DNA of 64,000 nt from Acheta domesticus (taxonomy: Eukaryota > Arthropoda > Insecta > Orthoptera > Gryllidae): assembly GCA_031308135.1 (NCBI GenBank), contig JAHLJT010009419.1:182730856-182794855 (forward strand), given 5' to 3'. The stretch's first letter is position 1. Each line of letters begins with the position of its first letter. Shown here in pieces: positions 21,791-33,500 of this stretch. The notes below the pieces were generated by a model. The model saw only the letters and a program-made list of their open reading frames with translations. It ran no database searches and had not been told where the DNA came from. The position numbers and the translations under genes were made by a program.

Positions 21791-24219
21791 GAAACTTGCT
21801 TCTGGGAACCTGAGTGTTTTTTATATTAACGATTAGTTCCACTTTAATGGAGGTCATTCACGGTTAAGTAACTTGCGCCCATTATCTGCTGAAGTGAGAT
21901 AAAATCGTCGATATTGTACTGTAAAAATTAGGATGAAATACGTCTCCGAGCGACTCGCATAAATGATCTTCTAGATCGAAGATTTTGGACTTTATTGTTG
22001 CAAGTTACAGTGTCTAAAATGTTAAATTCATTTTGTGTCGTGTAACATTTTTATTGAATTTTACTTCAAATCATTAGTGAATAAAAAATTACACTTTACA
22101 TGACGACATTTGACCTTTTTTGATTTTTTTATTTGGAATGTAGGACACACATGGGTTGTTATTTTCATAGAATTTTTCCTTTTTTGGCTTATTTTGCTTT
22201 TGACCTAGCCTGCGCTCCAATTTTCTGTCTTTCTACCTCTCCGTGTATGACCTTTCTCTCGCATGTCAACAGTGCACTCGTCTGAGTGTACGTGAAGTGA
22301 TCATGAGGTGGAAACTGCCGACACCGTGAAAGTGAAACCTAAAATTATTTTAATCTGTTATAAATTTATAATGGTAATTGTAGATCTGGTACGGAACAGT
22401 CAGGGTTCAATATCGTCCATGACTAATTTCATGATTTTGATACTGTAGAGGGATAGAAATCTAGTGAAAATTCTGATTCTTTCTTGAGATCTATTTCTGC
22501 AGAAAGTAAATGAAATATTAAAGGAAGAGGCACCCACGAACGCGACAGTGAAATAATTGAATGATCCATGGATCATTTACATTCTAATTCATACGGATGA
22601 GTCCAACTAAAGTGTGTATTTCTTCGCATTCTTAATTATCATAATAGATTGCCCAATAAATGCATTCCCTTGTGGAATAGGAATACAATTTGAGTTCTCC
22701 TGCTACCCGAGTTAGTAACAAAGAATTAATTTGTTATGCTTGAAGACAATATAGAAACAGATGTACGTGTAAGCATCAACGCAAGAACTCAATGCAAGAA
22801 AACAATAAGTATATTTACATCAAAAACACAAAGTTTCAATTCCTGTCTAGAGAGCGAAACTTCAGCAAAGGGCAGACTCTTTTCGCCTTCCGGAAATCCG
22901 TTGCGGAAAAGCGTGGAGATAGTAGCTTCTGGGTAAATGTAGAACGACTTTCCTCTAAGGTTTCTAATCGAAAATTAAAAATACTTATATCATTAAATTA
23001 GTTCCTTCGAGCACTTAAGAATGGAGAGAGAAAAAATATCTATTAGCATTTAAAAAATCCGTCGTTTTCCGGCGCACGATATAACGTTTTCTTCTTACGA
23101 AGTACCTTCGTAAGGGCGAGAAAGTAAAAATCAAAATTATGTTAATTACTCAAAAATGTAAAATGTTACAAACTAAGAAACGAAATAGTATGTTATTTCT
23201 GCAGCATCTAGAACAACTTGGTGCAAACCGCCTCCCGGTATCTCAACCCGTTTCTAAGTTATTCACTGTGGTCAACATAAGCGGTCCACCCATGTACAGA
23301 TCTTTTTCAAATTAACTTACCTTATAAGTACGTTCTAGATATCACGTTTAACAACACATCGTGGTCTGATTAAAAAGTACGTCAGAAATTGTTTTTTAGA
23401 TAGTCGCTAGTAAAAGTGGTTTTTTCAAGGCATGCATAGCGTGATAAAAGTTCAATTTTAGCACTAGTGCTAAACGAAAAACGATGCTCAAGTATTCAGA
23501 TTAATCTCTGAATGCAACAAATCAAACAAAATACTTTCTTCTGACAGCATCAGCTACTACTGACCTTAATGCATCATTAAGAGATTCGTATATGTCAATA
23601 AAAAAATTAAAGTCAATAAGGGTGTCTAAAAATATGTGTATGACACGTGATGAAAGTGATTTTATTTTGACTTTCCTACAAGCAAAATAAAATGCCACTT
23701 ACCATTCGTATCATCAATAACTATTATTTTTTACTGATACGTTATTGCTTTTTATTGTCTTCTTTACGTCGCTTGATATAAACTGCATAACTTACCAGGA
23801 TAGAGAGGACTGTGGTTCCGAGGGATATATGAAAACAGTTGAAAGATACTCCATGTACTCTTATGGAGGGAATTATGAGACGAAATTATGAAACGGAAAT
23901 TTGGAAGGGAAATATAAAAAGGCAAACCGAGTCAAGTTAATGCACAGTTAATTAGTAAATAAATAAATTAGAATCATTAAAATTAAGAGAAAATAAAATC
24001 TTGAATGTATCACGGGCGTTCACTGATTTTAATGATCGAGTGGCGACAAAAACTGATATTTCAACTTCACGTGTCCTTTTTGAAAGTACTAAATGATAAC
24101 AATGAATCAAAATAATATGAATACACGAGTGCTTTATTGCAAGCATTTTTCACATTCTATTGCTTATCTCGAAACCCTGAAAAATACAAGAGCGTGCATT
24201 CCCTAGAGTGGCAGCGGTG
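21791..24219. other. Long AT-rich non-coding stretch
   Basis: No recognised element, gene or RNA. Overlapping short frames at 22736-23001 resemble nothing I know. Confidence 0.45.
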
Positions 24220-24440
24220 GCGGCAGCGTAACCGGAGCGAATTGCAGGGCTCGCATGTAATATTCAGCGTGCGCCGGTGGGCGCGGCCTGCGTCTTGGCA
24301 CAGCGGCCGCGCGCGGCGGTCGCGTTCTCCTTGGACTCTCCCCCGCCCGCGCCGGCTCCGATGCCCGCACCGCATCCCGCGGCGACGCGGCCGCCCGCCG
24401 CACACTGCGCCCGACCCACGGCCAGCAATTCTTCCACGGA
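24220..24440. other. GC-rich island 7 (small)
   Basis: About 220 bases of CpG-rich sequence in AT-rich surroundings, with the islet CATGTAATATTCAGC at 24254. Frames on both strands are Arg/Ala/Pro-rich and not recognisable. Confidence 0.5.
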
Positions 24441-24550
24441 TGGACTGATTGATTGTTCGTGATTCTGTCGTGAGGAGGTAGATGGGAGGGAGTATGTGAC
24501 GGGAGACAAGACGAACTCCTGGTTGGCTATTAACAGCGGTTTATTATAAG

Positions 24551-25167
24551 TAGAGACCGGAAAAATATCTAGTATAAAACGTCAAAATATGTACATAAAT
24601 ATGTAATAAAAATAGTAAGAATATGTAACAAATATGTAAAATCGGATATAATAAGTAATATTAAATTTCACTAATTCAAAACCATTTACATACCAAGAAA
24701 TTACATTTAGAAAAACTGCTCACTTTAAATCATACAACTTTCACGTCAGAGGTAAAAGCTTAATCTATTGTAATCCAGGACCGTAGTTTAGCAGCCAGAC
24801 TAATCGCATCACACAAACGGGCGAGATTTACGACCAGCAAGCGTACACTGTAGCATCTTCATCGGAGGGTTACATGTCAGTGATCGCAAATTTTCTCGGA
24901 AATTAAGTTTACAGATCACAAAACGCGGTGTCAATTATGTTTTGGACACCTACATTTCCCCAATAATGTAGGGAAAATGCAGATTTTTTTAAATACATCT
25001 TTTCATAAAAAATATGGAATTAAAAAGAAGAAAATTGATAAAATAAGAAAATACATTGTGAAAATTCCATATTGTGTTAGGAGTGCTATGATTCGCCAAG
25101 ATTACAATTTTGAGAACGGTAGGTAAAAAGACAAAATATATGTAATTACATAAAAATCCGGTCTCTA
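24551..25167. mobile_element. hAT-type MITE (TAGAGACCGGA tips) with 8-bp duplication
   Basis: Tips are TAGAGACCGGAAAAATAT and, reverse-complemented from the right, TAGAGACCGGATTTTTATG. The octamer ATTATAAG lies directly outside both ends (24543-24550 and 25168-25175). An 8-base duplication fits hAT. The 617-bp interior is AT-rich with scattered ATATGTA motifs and no coding capacity. Confidence 0.92.
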
Positions 25168-25199
25168 ATTATAAGCCCTCGTTGCAAGTACACTGTCAT

Positions 25200-25596
25200 A
25201 ACCTAACACAGGCTACGCGGTCAGCATTCAGTCGGTCGTTGCCATGAGGAGGGTGGGGGAGAGGTGATAGACAGCGGCGGCGGTGGCGGCAAAGGCAGAT
25301 AGGCTGACGGTGGGTCGCTTGGCTCAGCCTTGCGTCGATTCCCGCCTTGGTCAACACGAGGGCAACCGTGGAGTGGGGACGCCGGCGATCACTACCATGC
25401 TCACGAAGAGCGGTAAACAAGCGACAACTCGGCGGCCGTACGCCGCCCTTATATACTGCCGGGTCAGTCCATCCTGCGGCAGCGGGGGTGGCGTTGCCCT
25501 CGTTCGGGTCACTCACAGGGGGGTGGGGGTCAGCCTGCACATCTGGAAGCTATGCCAAAGTGAAAGCGGAAGCGGCCAGCGGCCCAGGACGGCGTC
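25200..25596. other. GC-rich island 8
   Basis: Moderately GC-rich block between the hAT MITE and SINE copy 2. It includes GGCGGCGGTGGCGGC at 25275 and a TATATA at 25450. Frames on both strands lack recognisable domains. Confidence 0.45.
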
Positions 25597-26143
25597 GCTT
25601 CACCGTAATTCCTAGTGCGTCAACTACAGAGGTTATTAGTTCCGTAAGTGTAGTGCGTGTTTTTCTCGGGAGGTGGCGATGATCTTTTCACCGCTGGATG
25701 GCGAGATCTGGCGCCGACCTACCGTGGACTAGTGGGGTTTCCCCTCAACCAGGTACTTCCCACCGGCGGGGCACCGCCCCAGCCGGGACAAGCTGTAAGC
25801 TCCCGACCGGTCTCCCGGCATGTGTAGTAGTGTAGTGCATGTAAGTGTAAGTGTCTGTGTAAGGGGTGACGATAGGACAAGGAAGAGGAAGGAAAGATCG
25901 CGCGCCGTCCGTGGCCCGTTTGTTAGGGTACTGCTCCGGCAACCGTCTAGTGTTGATAGGAGAAACCACGGAAAACTACCGATCAGAGCAGCCGGCCGCT
26001 AGAATTCTCCTCTAGAAAGCGACTGAATTCGACCTAGCTGGCAAGCTAGGTCAGGATGTCAGGACTCGAACCTAGGACCTCCCAGTCAGAGGGAGTGCAA
26101 TAACATCAGTTGATGCACTGAACTATCTCTCCCAGTCCACGGA
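25597..26143 (-). mobile_element. tRNA-derived SINE, copy 2
   Basis: On the minus strand the head reads TAGTTCAGTGCATCAACTGA (A-box region) and GGTTCGAGTCC (B box, exact consensus, near 26064-26074). The body shares GAATTCAGTCGC, AGCGGCCGGCTGCTCTGATC and GGTCGGCGCCAGATCTCGCC with copies 1 and 3. The 3' end is near GTTGACGCACTAGGAATTA. It contains no nested element and is the cleanest full-length copy. Confidence 0.88.
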
Positions 26144-26895
26144 TGGAGCTGATGATTATGATAGGAGAGTGCAGTTTCAAATTCCCGGTATACTCAGCTC
26201 ATGCAGAGATGATGCATAACTGTTCGAAAAAAGAGAGCCAGATCCCTAAAATTCTATTCTAGAAAATAAACGTTCAAAATAAACAGAAGCTTTCTAATAA
26301 ATAAATGTAAAACTGTACGTACTTTATGTTGCTTTATTTTTGTTTTCAAAAAAATATATTCGAATAATTTGCACGATGTGGTTTCCTGGAAGACACATTT
26401 ATTTAATGTTTCAATAAGTGAAACCACGGTTTTGCACAATGCAGATAAAATATGAGGGGATGTGACGATAACGAGCTCCAAGATGAATCATAAGGCGGAA
26501 TAAAGGGCAAAGAACCCGGAAATGAGATCACTTAGCGATATGTACGCCAAACATTTCACATGATACAACTTGGGATGTCAACCTAGCAGAGTGAAGTAAG
26601 AAGTGATTTTGCTAACAGCTGTACCACTAGTCACCTTCTTGCCCATCGTTGGAAATAAATCATTGTCGGGCTCGGCGTTTCTCACAGGCTGTTTGGTGAA
26701 TAGAGCATAACCAAAAAACAAAGGAATAGATCATATTGGACATTTCGTTTGAGTCGGCACTGGGCTGTAAGAGTGAAAATCGAGCACGCGCTTTACACTG
26801 TGTATCTCACCAAACTTCAAATGAAATTGAAGTGCATTGGGAAAATGTGTGAATACCGAATAAGGCATTTCAGTTGTTCAAATGTCACGATGTCG
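26144..26895. other. Non-coding stretch, no feature seen
   Basis: AT-rich to mixed sequence without recognised features. Confidence 0.45.
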
Positions 26896-26897
26896 TA

Positions 26898-27130
26898 TAG
26901 TGCGATTTTTCTAACTTTGCCCCTCAAGTCCCTATGACCACGATGGAATATCACATGGCATTTCGTGTCTTTGTCCGTCGTGCCGCTAGAAGTCGCATGA
27001 TCGCAAGTACTGCTTGATACTGTCGCTAACATGCGATATCTGTCGGCACGACTGAGAACGTCGGGAAACAACATGACATATTACATCGTGAAGACGAGCC
27101 TTGAGGGACAAAGTTAGAAAAATTGCAGTA
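26898..27130. mobile_element. TA-flanked palindromic MITE
   Basis: The left tip TAGTGCGATTTTTCTAACTT and the reverse complement of the right tip, TACTGCAATTTTTCTAACTT, start inverted repeats that continue through CCCTCAAG. Flanks are TA (26896-26897 and 27131-27132). The centre holds TCGCATGATCGCAAGTACTG. A deleted relative lies inside SINE copy 1 at 8092-8266. Probably Tc1/mariner-derived. Confidence 0.85.
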
Positions 27131-27132
27131 TA

Positions 27133-27524
27133 CTCTCTCAGTCTGAATCAGTGAAGAACTACTGATTGACAGTGACTATTCACTGATGGTGTCCGTTATA
27201 ACCCTACCAGTGACAATCAGTGAATTGAGCTGAATAAATCAGTGAAAATTGGGTCCACTTTTTGAATCAGTGAAACTTCACTGTTTGAATCAGTAAAATC
27301 TGTGTCAATTAGTTAACTAATTGGACGTGACGACTGAACGATCAGTGAGCGATGGTGGCGCGGCACTTTTACCACTGACGACCAGTGAAATGCTGGCGGT
27401 CACTATGAAAAGGTTCGCATATTCGCTGATTGTCAGCGAAACTACCTATTTCGACTGAAGATATCAGTGACTTCGGATCTCACTGATTGAATCAGTGACA
27501 ATTCACTGATTCAGATTCAGAGAG
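27133..27524. mobile_element. TA-flanked MITE packed with CAGTGA motifs
   Basis: Tips CTCTCTCAGTCTGAATCAGT and, from the right, CTCTCTGAATCTGAATCAGT are inverted repeats flanked by TA (27131-27132 and 27525-27526). The left TA is shared with the adjacent MITE. Within 392 bases there are about 15 CAGTGA/TCACTG hexamers on both strands, most inside ATCAGTGA. An exact 18-base palindrome (CAATTAGTTAACTAATTG) lies near the middle at 27306-27323. Confidence 0.88.
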
Positions 27525-27534
27525 TAGACTGGAA

Positions 27535-27920
27535 GCCTTGCAGTCCTTTCGCCCCACTGTGCGCGCGGGGTCGGGCGGGCCGGTGCGGGACGAGCGGGGT
27601 GGGCGGGTGGTGTTTGCGGTGCGGACAGAGGCCGCGGGCGCGCTCCTCCAGCGCCATGCATTATGCGTGGGCGGCCGCCTCCGCCGCCGCCGCCGGCCCC
27701 CGGGGAGCGCCCGGTTAATTAGGCTCCCTCGGCGACGCCGCCGCCGCCGCCGCCACCCTCGCGGCGCGGGTAAGCAACGCGCCCCCGGCGTCGCCCCGGC
27801 CGGCCTCGCGCGCCGCCCTGCGCCGCCCTGCGCCGCCCCGCCGTGCCCGGACAAACTCGCCCCAGAGGCCGGCCGCCGCCGCCCCCGTCTAGGAGGAGAG
27901 CCGTGGGCGCTGCTGCCCCA
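27535..27920. other. GC-rich island 9
   Basis: CpG-dense block starting within 10 bases of the CAGTGA-rich MITE. It has (GCC)n-type runs at 27680-27760 and the AT islet GGTTAATTAGGC at 27713. Frames are low-complexity on both strands. Confidence 0.55.
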
Positions 27921-29166
27921 GAGGCCCAGGCCGACGTTCAGATGCTCGTACAGCTTGAGGGTGCTGGGCTTGGATGGTTTTGAAAAAGCAAGAGAAGCCT
28001 AAGAGAAAAGTATTCCGAGAAATTGATAATCCAGGTTTTGCGGGAAAATGAGTTTTCATCTGCTTTGTAGTACAATAAAAATAAATTCCGGAACTGCCAT
28101 TCCTTTGCAATGACAAATTAAACCTAATTTTGCACTAATGAAACATTTTGGTTATTCTTTCACAATCAATTTGTTGTTACGTCTTTGATTATTACATCTT
28201 TATACCCGTAAAATATTTGTTACAACCCACATGACATATTTGCCTTTTTTGTGTTAGGATGACAAACGCGTATATTATAAAACCCGTAAAATTATTCTTA
28301 ATTCATTTATTTTGTGTCTGTCAGAAACACAGGTGTGTTTTGAAAGTTTTTGGTCGTGTTTCTCAAAATCCCGTGGTTCTACAGTTGAAGAGAAAGAAAT
28401 TTCATGATTTGAAAAGAAATTCGTTGATTACACAGTGGTAAGGTTTGTTTTTGCTGAGATATCTATCAGCCACGGTTTACAGAAGGTACCGTATATTTAT
28501 AATTTGTCAAAAGCTGTTAGAAATGGTGAATTGTGTGAGTCCAGCTCAAAATTTATGACTGCGGATAAAAATTATTAAGTTCCGAATTTCAAATGCATTA
28601 GGTTCCCATCACTACAGAACTCAATGTAAATTAATTATGTTTGTTGTTTGAAAAAATAGAGTTCATTGATTTATTGAAGACATAAGATATTCACGATACG
28701 TTTTAACTGAAGTAAGCCGTATGAACATTTAAGTTCATATTCTTAAATGAAGGACTATCTTATAAATCGTGGGATACTTCGGACTTGGAATAAAGTTCGT
28801 AGAGATGTAACAGTACCTTTATTTAAAAAAAAAACTAGTCTGCGAACAATTTAAATCATTGAATCACGAAATATATGTAGTAAAGGGAACTTTCTTTCCA
28901 AACGGTCATCTTCTAAAGTTTACATTCTTTTATAGTATTTCCTTTCATTTTGCATAAAGTATTTCCATTGTGAAGCTTAAACTCATTACCTACATGTAAT
29001 TACGACTACGTAGTTACACTAAGATTCTTGACAATGAGGCTAATGAAAACTGAATTATATTAACTGTTTTCAAAGTATCAATGAATGAAAGTAACGCGTG
29101 CAAACTATTTCACATTGATAAAGAGAACGAATGTTGAAATGATCCCGTGATGTTACATTAACAAAT
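27921..29166. other. AT-rich non-coding stretch
   Basis: No recognised gene, RNA or repeat. Confidence 0.45.
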
Positions 29167-29413
29167 CTGTGGTCACGGTTAAAAGTTCTTAAGTCAATAT
29201 TTGGCAAAATTGGGTTAAGTACTGAAACTACAAGTTAGGTGTCTATATTTTATTTTCGTAAAAAGACCGGATTCAAATGTTGCCTCCTTAGCGACAAAAA
29301 AAGCCTTGGGAAATATAGCTTGGCTTGGGGAAACATAGGCGACTCAATAGTCTAACCCTTGTTTTCTCCAAAGTAAGATTTTTGACTTATGAACTTTCAC
29401 CCCGTAACCACAG
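29167..29413. mobile_element. MITE with CTGTGG tips and 4-bp duplication, copy 1
   Basis: Tips CTGTGGTCACGG and, from the right, CTGTGGTTACGGGG begin inverted repeats of about 35 bases including AAAGTTCTTAAGTCAA. AAAT flanks both ends (29163-29166 and 29414-29417). It matches 47746-47991 along its whole length. Non-coding. Confidence 0.85.
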
Positions 29414-29479
29414 AAATACGAAAATAGTAAAAATAAGTCAAAGGGCAAACAGAATGAAAGTCGTGCACGTAAGTGGGTG

Positions 29480-29970
29480 TATTCCATTACGCAAGCAGAG
29501 CGTGTCGTCCGGGTGCCCCGCCCGCTGGAAGCGGCGTGGCTGAGGAGAATTCTCGGGCGGGCGGGCGACCGCCGTCAGGACGTGGTCCTCTGGGGCGGCG
29601 CGGCGCGGCGCGGCGCTCGTGGACGTTTGCAACTTTCGCCGCCCCGCCCCTCCCGCCCCCGCTGCTCGCGTCCTTCGGCCCCTCAGTTGCGCTCTCTGCT
29701 CGCGGGCTGATTAAACTTGCACGGCGGCCGCCGCCGCCGCCGCGTCGCGGTCTCCTGGGGGAGGCGCCTGGAGAAGACGGAGGCGCCGGCTGAGGCGGCG
29801 CGGCGGGGTGTGGCGGGGCGTGGCGGGGCGGGTTGGGGAGAAGCGTGGCGGGGCGGGGCGGGGAGGAGCGGGGCGGGGCGGGGAGGAGCGGGATGGGGCG
29901 GGGCAGGGCGGGGTGGGGTGGGACTGTGCGGGGCTGTGACGTGCACCTCTCGGGCACCCACGCTCCAAAC
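29480..29970. other. GC-rich island 10
   Basis: CpG-dense block; from 29800 to 29930 the plus strand is a GGGGCGGGGCGGGGAGGAGCG-type repeat. AT islet GCTGATTAAACTTGC at 29705. Long frames on both strands are repeat artefacts. Confidence 0.55.
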
Positions 29971-31609
29971 TAGTTAACCTGCCTCTCACCACATCTCGCT
30001 TCATACCGAGCTGGCGAAAACTTGCTGGGTTGGTTATGCGTTCTTAGCGAATGGGGTGAATTACAGCGGGCAAATCTAAATATCACAGGGAAGTGAAGGG
30101 ACACAGAATAATAGAAATCAGAAGCTAGAATGCTGTAATCATACAGGCTGAATAACACTGAAGAAGGAAAATAAATTATTCGTGTCAAGGAAAAGTTAGA
30201 GTTTTTTGGATCTTTGTTATGACTGATGTAGGTACAGTTAGGATTAGGAAGCGATTAAGAAAAGTGTTCAAAAAATGTCAAGCTGGATTATCATTTGTTA
30301 GTAACGAAAGACGAAATTGGGAAAACCAACAATAGAGAGACAAAAGAGAGAGCAACAGAGAGAAGAACAAACTGATCAATAAAATAAGTATTTTCGCTAT
30401 TAAAATATTTAAATACACGTAACATAAAAATGTACGAGATACGTACAATGTTCATGACTACAGCAGTAAGAGTGCGCAATACAATGATCAAAGTTGATTA
30501 AAAAGGAGTAAAAACCACTAAAGAATTTTCCCTCAAAGTTTTCGCCTAGCGCTTTTGAATTCTTTTCGTAATATTTCGAATATTTTCCAGTAAAATATAT
30601 CAAAGGTTTAATCGAATTTCAGTCATCACATTTAGAAGTCTTCTCATTGACTGATCCCTCAATGTCGTCCCAAAGTCCATTCTTTTTCAAAGGGGATGAA
30701 TGACACAAAAACGTTGCAGAGTTACACCTACAACCTCACAGGTATCTACGTTTACAAAATATGCAAATTCAGTTTTTCTAATGTATATTACGTTAATACT
30801 TGAATTATCATTAGTTGTCTATTAATTTTTAATAGAAACGTATCTTCAACATTTCTATGATGTGAAAACTTAAGCTACTTGTTAATATAACACTGTAATC
30901 TAATAATCATAATATAAATAGTGGGTGTACGATTGATTTGCTATATAACCTCAGGTCTACATAATTGGAATGCTATACACAAGTTGGTCTACATAATTCG
31001 GATGATTATTTCAACGAAGTGTATCATTTTGTCAGGGGTAGAGTAGTGACATTCAATATTGTCTCGTTCTGAAGAATGGTAAATAGAATGTCAAACTTAC
31101 TAATGAAGATATTTTCTATTCACGTGCAGAGATCTCTACAACGTATCCAACGATTCTGAATCAGAAGTAAGGGGACAGTTTGATCACATTTGTCACTGGA
31201 TTCTCGCTAAGTAGAAAAAATCAGATCAGGTGTGACATTGTTAAGACATTTTCAATTATTCAATGTTTACGATATGTTTTAGATGTGAATGGGGAAACCT
31301 GTTCTTAATCTTATTTTGGATTACTTGGAAAATTTTCCAATGGAACGAACACTCACCACCTGATTTTCGACATATTGAAGAAAATACTATTTTGATAAAG
31401 GGTATTATAATTATTTATTAAGGGAGTAAGGCAAATTGATTCGAACAGAGTAAAATTATTACAAATTTTTAAAACAGTTATATAGTTCGTTTCGTACAAA
31501 AATGAATCAACTCCCGTCAATGAGAGAGGTACATCGGGGACGAGAAAATCCCGTCACGACGTCTATGAAAGGAACATTTCATAAAAGTTGTGCATCGATG
31601 AATTTATAG
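29971..31609. other. Long AT-rich non-coding stretch
   Basis: No recognised features apart from short simple repeats. Confidence 0.45.
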
Positions 31610-31709
31610 TCGTTAATGTATATTTCTCTACGCATCAGTGTTTCTCTGTTTAACTTATTGGGCATAAGAAGCGGTAGTACGTATGTGACGTATAAATACT
31701 TAATTGTAT

Positions 31710-32222
31710 ACAGCATGAAAAATGAGAAACTCAACAACTTCACATACTTCTGTGGAACGTTACAACGAACTCTAAAGCATAATGTGCCAAAAGAAACTCT
31801 GCTTAGATTTTACGAAGTTATTGCCTTGCCATTACTGATTTATGGATGTGAGAGGTATAACAGCATAACATCAGCGTTAACGTTAACATCAGATCAGCTG
31901 CGGAGAACTGAATCTGCAGAAATGAGATTTCTTCGTTTTGTGGCAGGATATTCACTATTAGACCACACAAAAAGTGTAGAAATCAGAGAAGAATTAAATA
32001 TTGAGCCAGAGTTGTAGAAATTACAAAGAAATATCGAAAAAAATGGAAAGATCATGTGCTGAGAATGCCAGAACAAAGGCTAAGTAAAATAATCCTTCAA
32101 TACGCAGCAAATGGAAAACGAAGTGTAGGAAGACCCTTAAAGAGATGGAATGAGCAATGAGACGGAACAAATCAAACGGTCTAACCCTTGCTGTCGATGA
32201 TGATGATGATAAAGATGATGAA
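31710..32222 (+). pseudogene. RTE-like LINE 3' end (reverse transcriptase C-terminus)
   Basis: Translation gives the conserved tail found in many RTE-type endonuclease-reverse transcriptase proteins: FTYFCGTLQRTL, LLIYGCERY, ESAEMRFLRFVAGYSLLDH and IREELNI. After a stop at about 32017, another frame continues with KWKDHVLRMPEQRL and GRPLKRWNEQ. A (GAT)n tail follows at about 32196-32220, typical of RTE 3' ends. The upstream catalytic domain is absent, so this is a 5'-truncated, frameshifted copy. The assignment rests on remembered family resemblance. Confidence 0.8.
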
Positions 32223-32264
32223 AAATGACGAGGGCCACAATGCGAACACGAAGGTAAAAGTGAT

Positions 32265-32770
32265 AAGGGAGGCGGCGTGGCTTCGGAAGTCGCCGGGCCG
32301 TTGCCCTGTGCCGCGGGGGGGGGAGCCGGGGGGAGCGAGAAGCCGCGCGCCCGCGAGGAAGCAGCGCGGCGGGGGGCGGGGGCGTGGCGGGTGGGGAGGG
32401 GGCGGGGGCTGTCAGCGGCCCACAAAGCGCGCGCCTCAGAGACGCTGCCGTCGCCGCCGAGACTTCCGGCGCGCGGCCACGTCCTTCAAAACGCCGCTGC
32501 GGCCCCTCCCGCCGCCGCTCCCATTGTGGCGCGGCTGCGCGCACGCCCTGCGTACGAGCGAGCGAGCGTGCGAGCGTGCGAGCGTGCGAGCGAGCGGGCG
32601 AGCGGGCGAGCGGGCCGGAGGAGGGGTCGACGGAGACGGTGGCGGAATCGACGATTGCAGTGACGGGAAGGGTGCGCATGCTGCGCAAAGCGACGTGCAG
32701 GCGGTGCGCACCCGGGGAGGGTGACGGAAGCGGAATAATGAAGACGTGGGCGGGGACGGGAGAGAGAGGA
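32265..32770. other. GC-rich island 11
   Basis: CpG-dense block beginning about 45 bases after the LINE tail. At 32565-32617 there is a GCGAGCGT/GCGAGCGG tandem repeat. Frames across it are repeat artefacts. Confidence 0.55.
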
Positions 32771-32811
32771 TGATGGAGGCGATGGAGAAAAAAGGAGATA
32801 GAAGCGGTCAT

Positions 32812-33500
32812 ACCGGGAATTGAAGGATATCCGGTAACGATACATGCCTTCATTGTTACAAATAAATAATATTTAATACATTTATTCTCAGTGTACAATC
32901 CTGATTCTTTTTCATTCAGAATAAGCGTTTCCTTAACAAAAATAAACAGGAAGTTTGGGGCATATTCAGTTTTAAATGTTTCGCGTTAAAAACATGAGTA
33001 CTTGAAAAATATTGAATGATAAAATCTATTTTTTGGGTGTACATGCTCCACTAATTATTTCACATGTCCTATTTGCCACCGTAGATGATGTCCAACGTAC
33101 TACGGCATGCCCGGCTTTCAATTTTGGCACTGTCGTCTCGCTGTTTTGAAATGAAAAAAATCACTAGCAAATATTCACCCAAACTACACTTTTTCCCTAT
33201 TGTTTATTTTTTCATTCATTTATTTGGATGCTGTGGCGGAGATGTAAGCGGTGGATTCAAGAGCGATAGCAGGCAGGCTGGTGAGAGTGAAAGTAACAGT
33301 GATGGATTCAGGGATCTGGCTTTCGCAGTGGTGTAATATTTAGTATCAAATGTCAGCACCATATTTCCGGTTAACGATACATGGATTCATTGTTACAAAT
33401 AAATAATAATATTTAATACATATATTCTCAATGAGAAAATCACTAGCAAATGTTCACTCGAGCTGCACTTTTTCCCCATTGTTTATTTTTTCATTTATAC
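32812..33500 (+). repeat. Local repeat cluster
   Basis: Two blocks are each present twice. One includes CATTGTTACAAATAAATAAT and TTTAATACAT (32825-32893 and 33360-33440). The other includes AATCACTAGCAAAT and TTGTTTATTTTTTCATT (33155-33215 and 33437-33497). In the second set they are contiguous. Confidence 0.75.

Noticed and set aside
25448..25466. TATA box (TATATA) with a TCAGTC initiator
   Set aside because: The spacing is only about 16 bases, too short for a TATA-initiator pair, and no gene follows on either strand.
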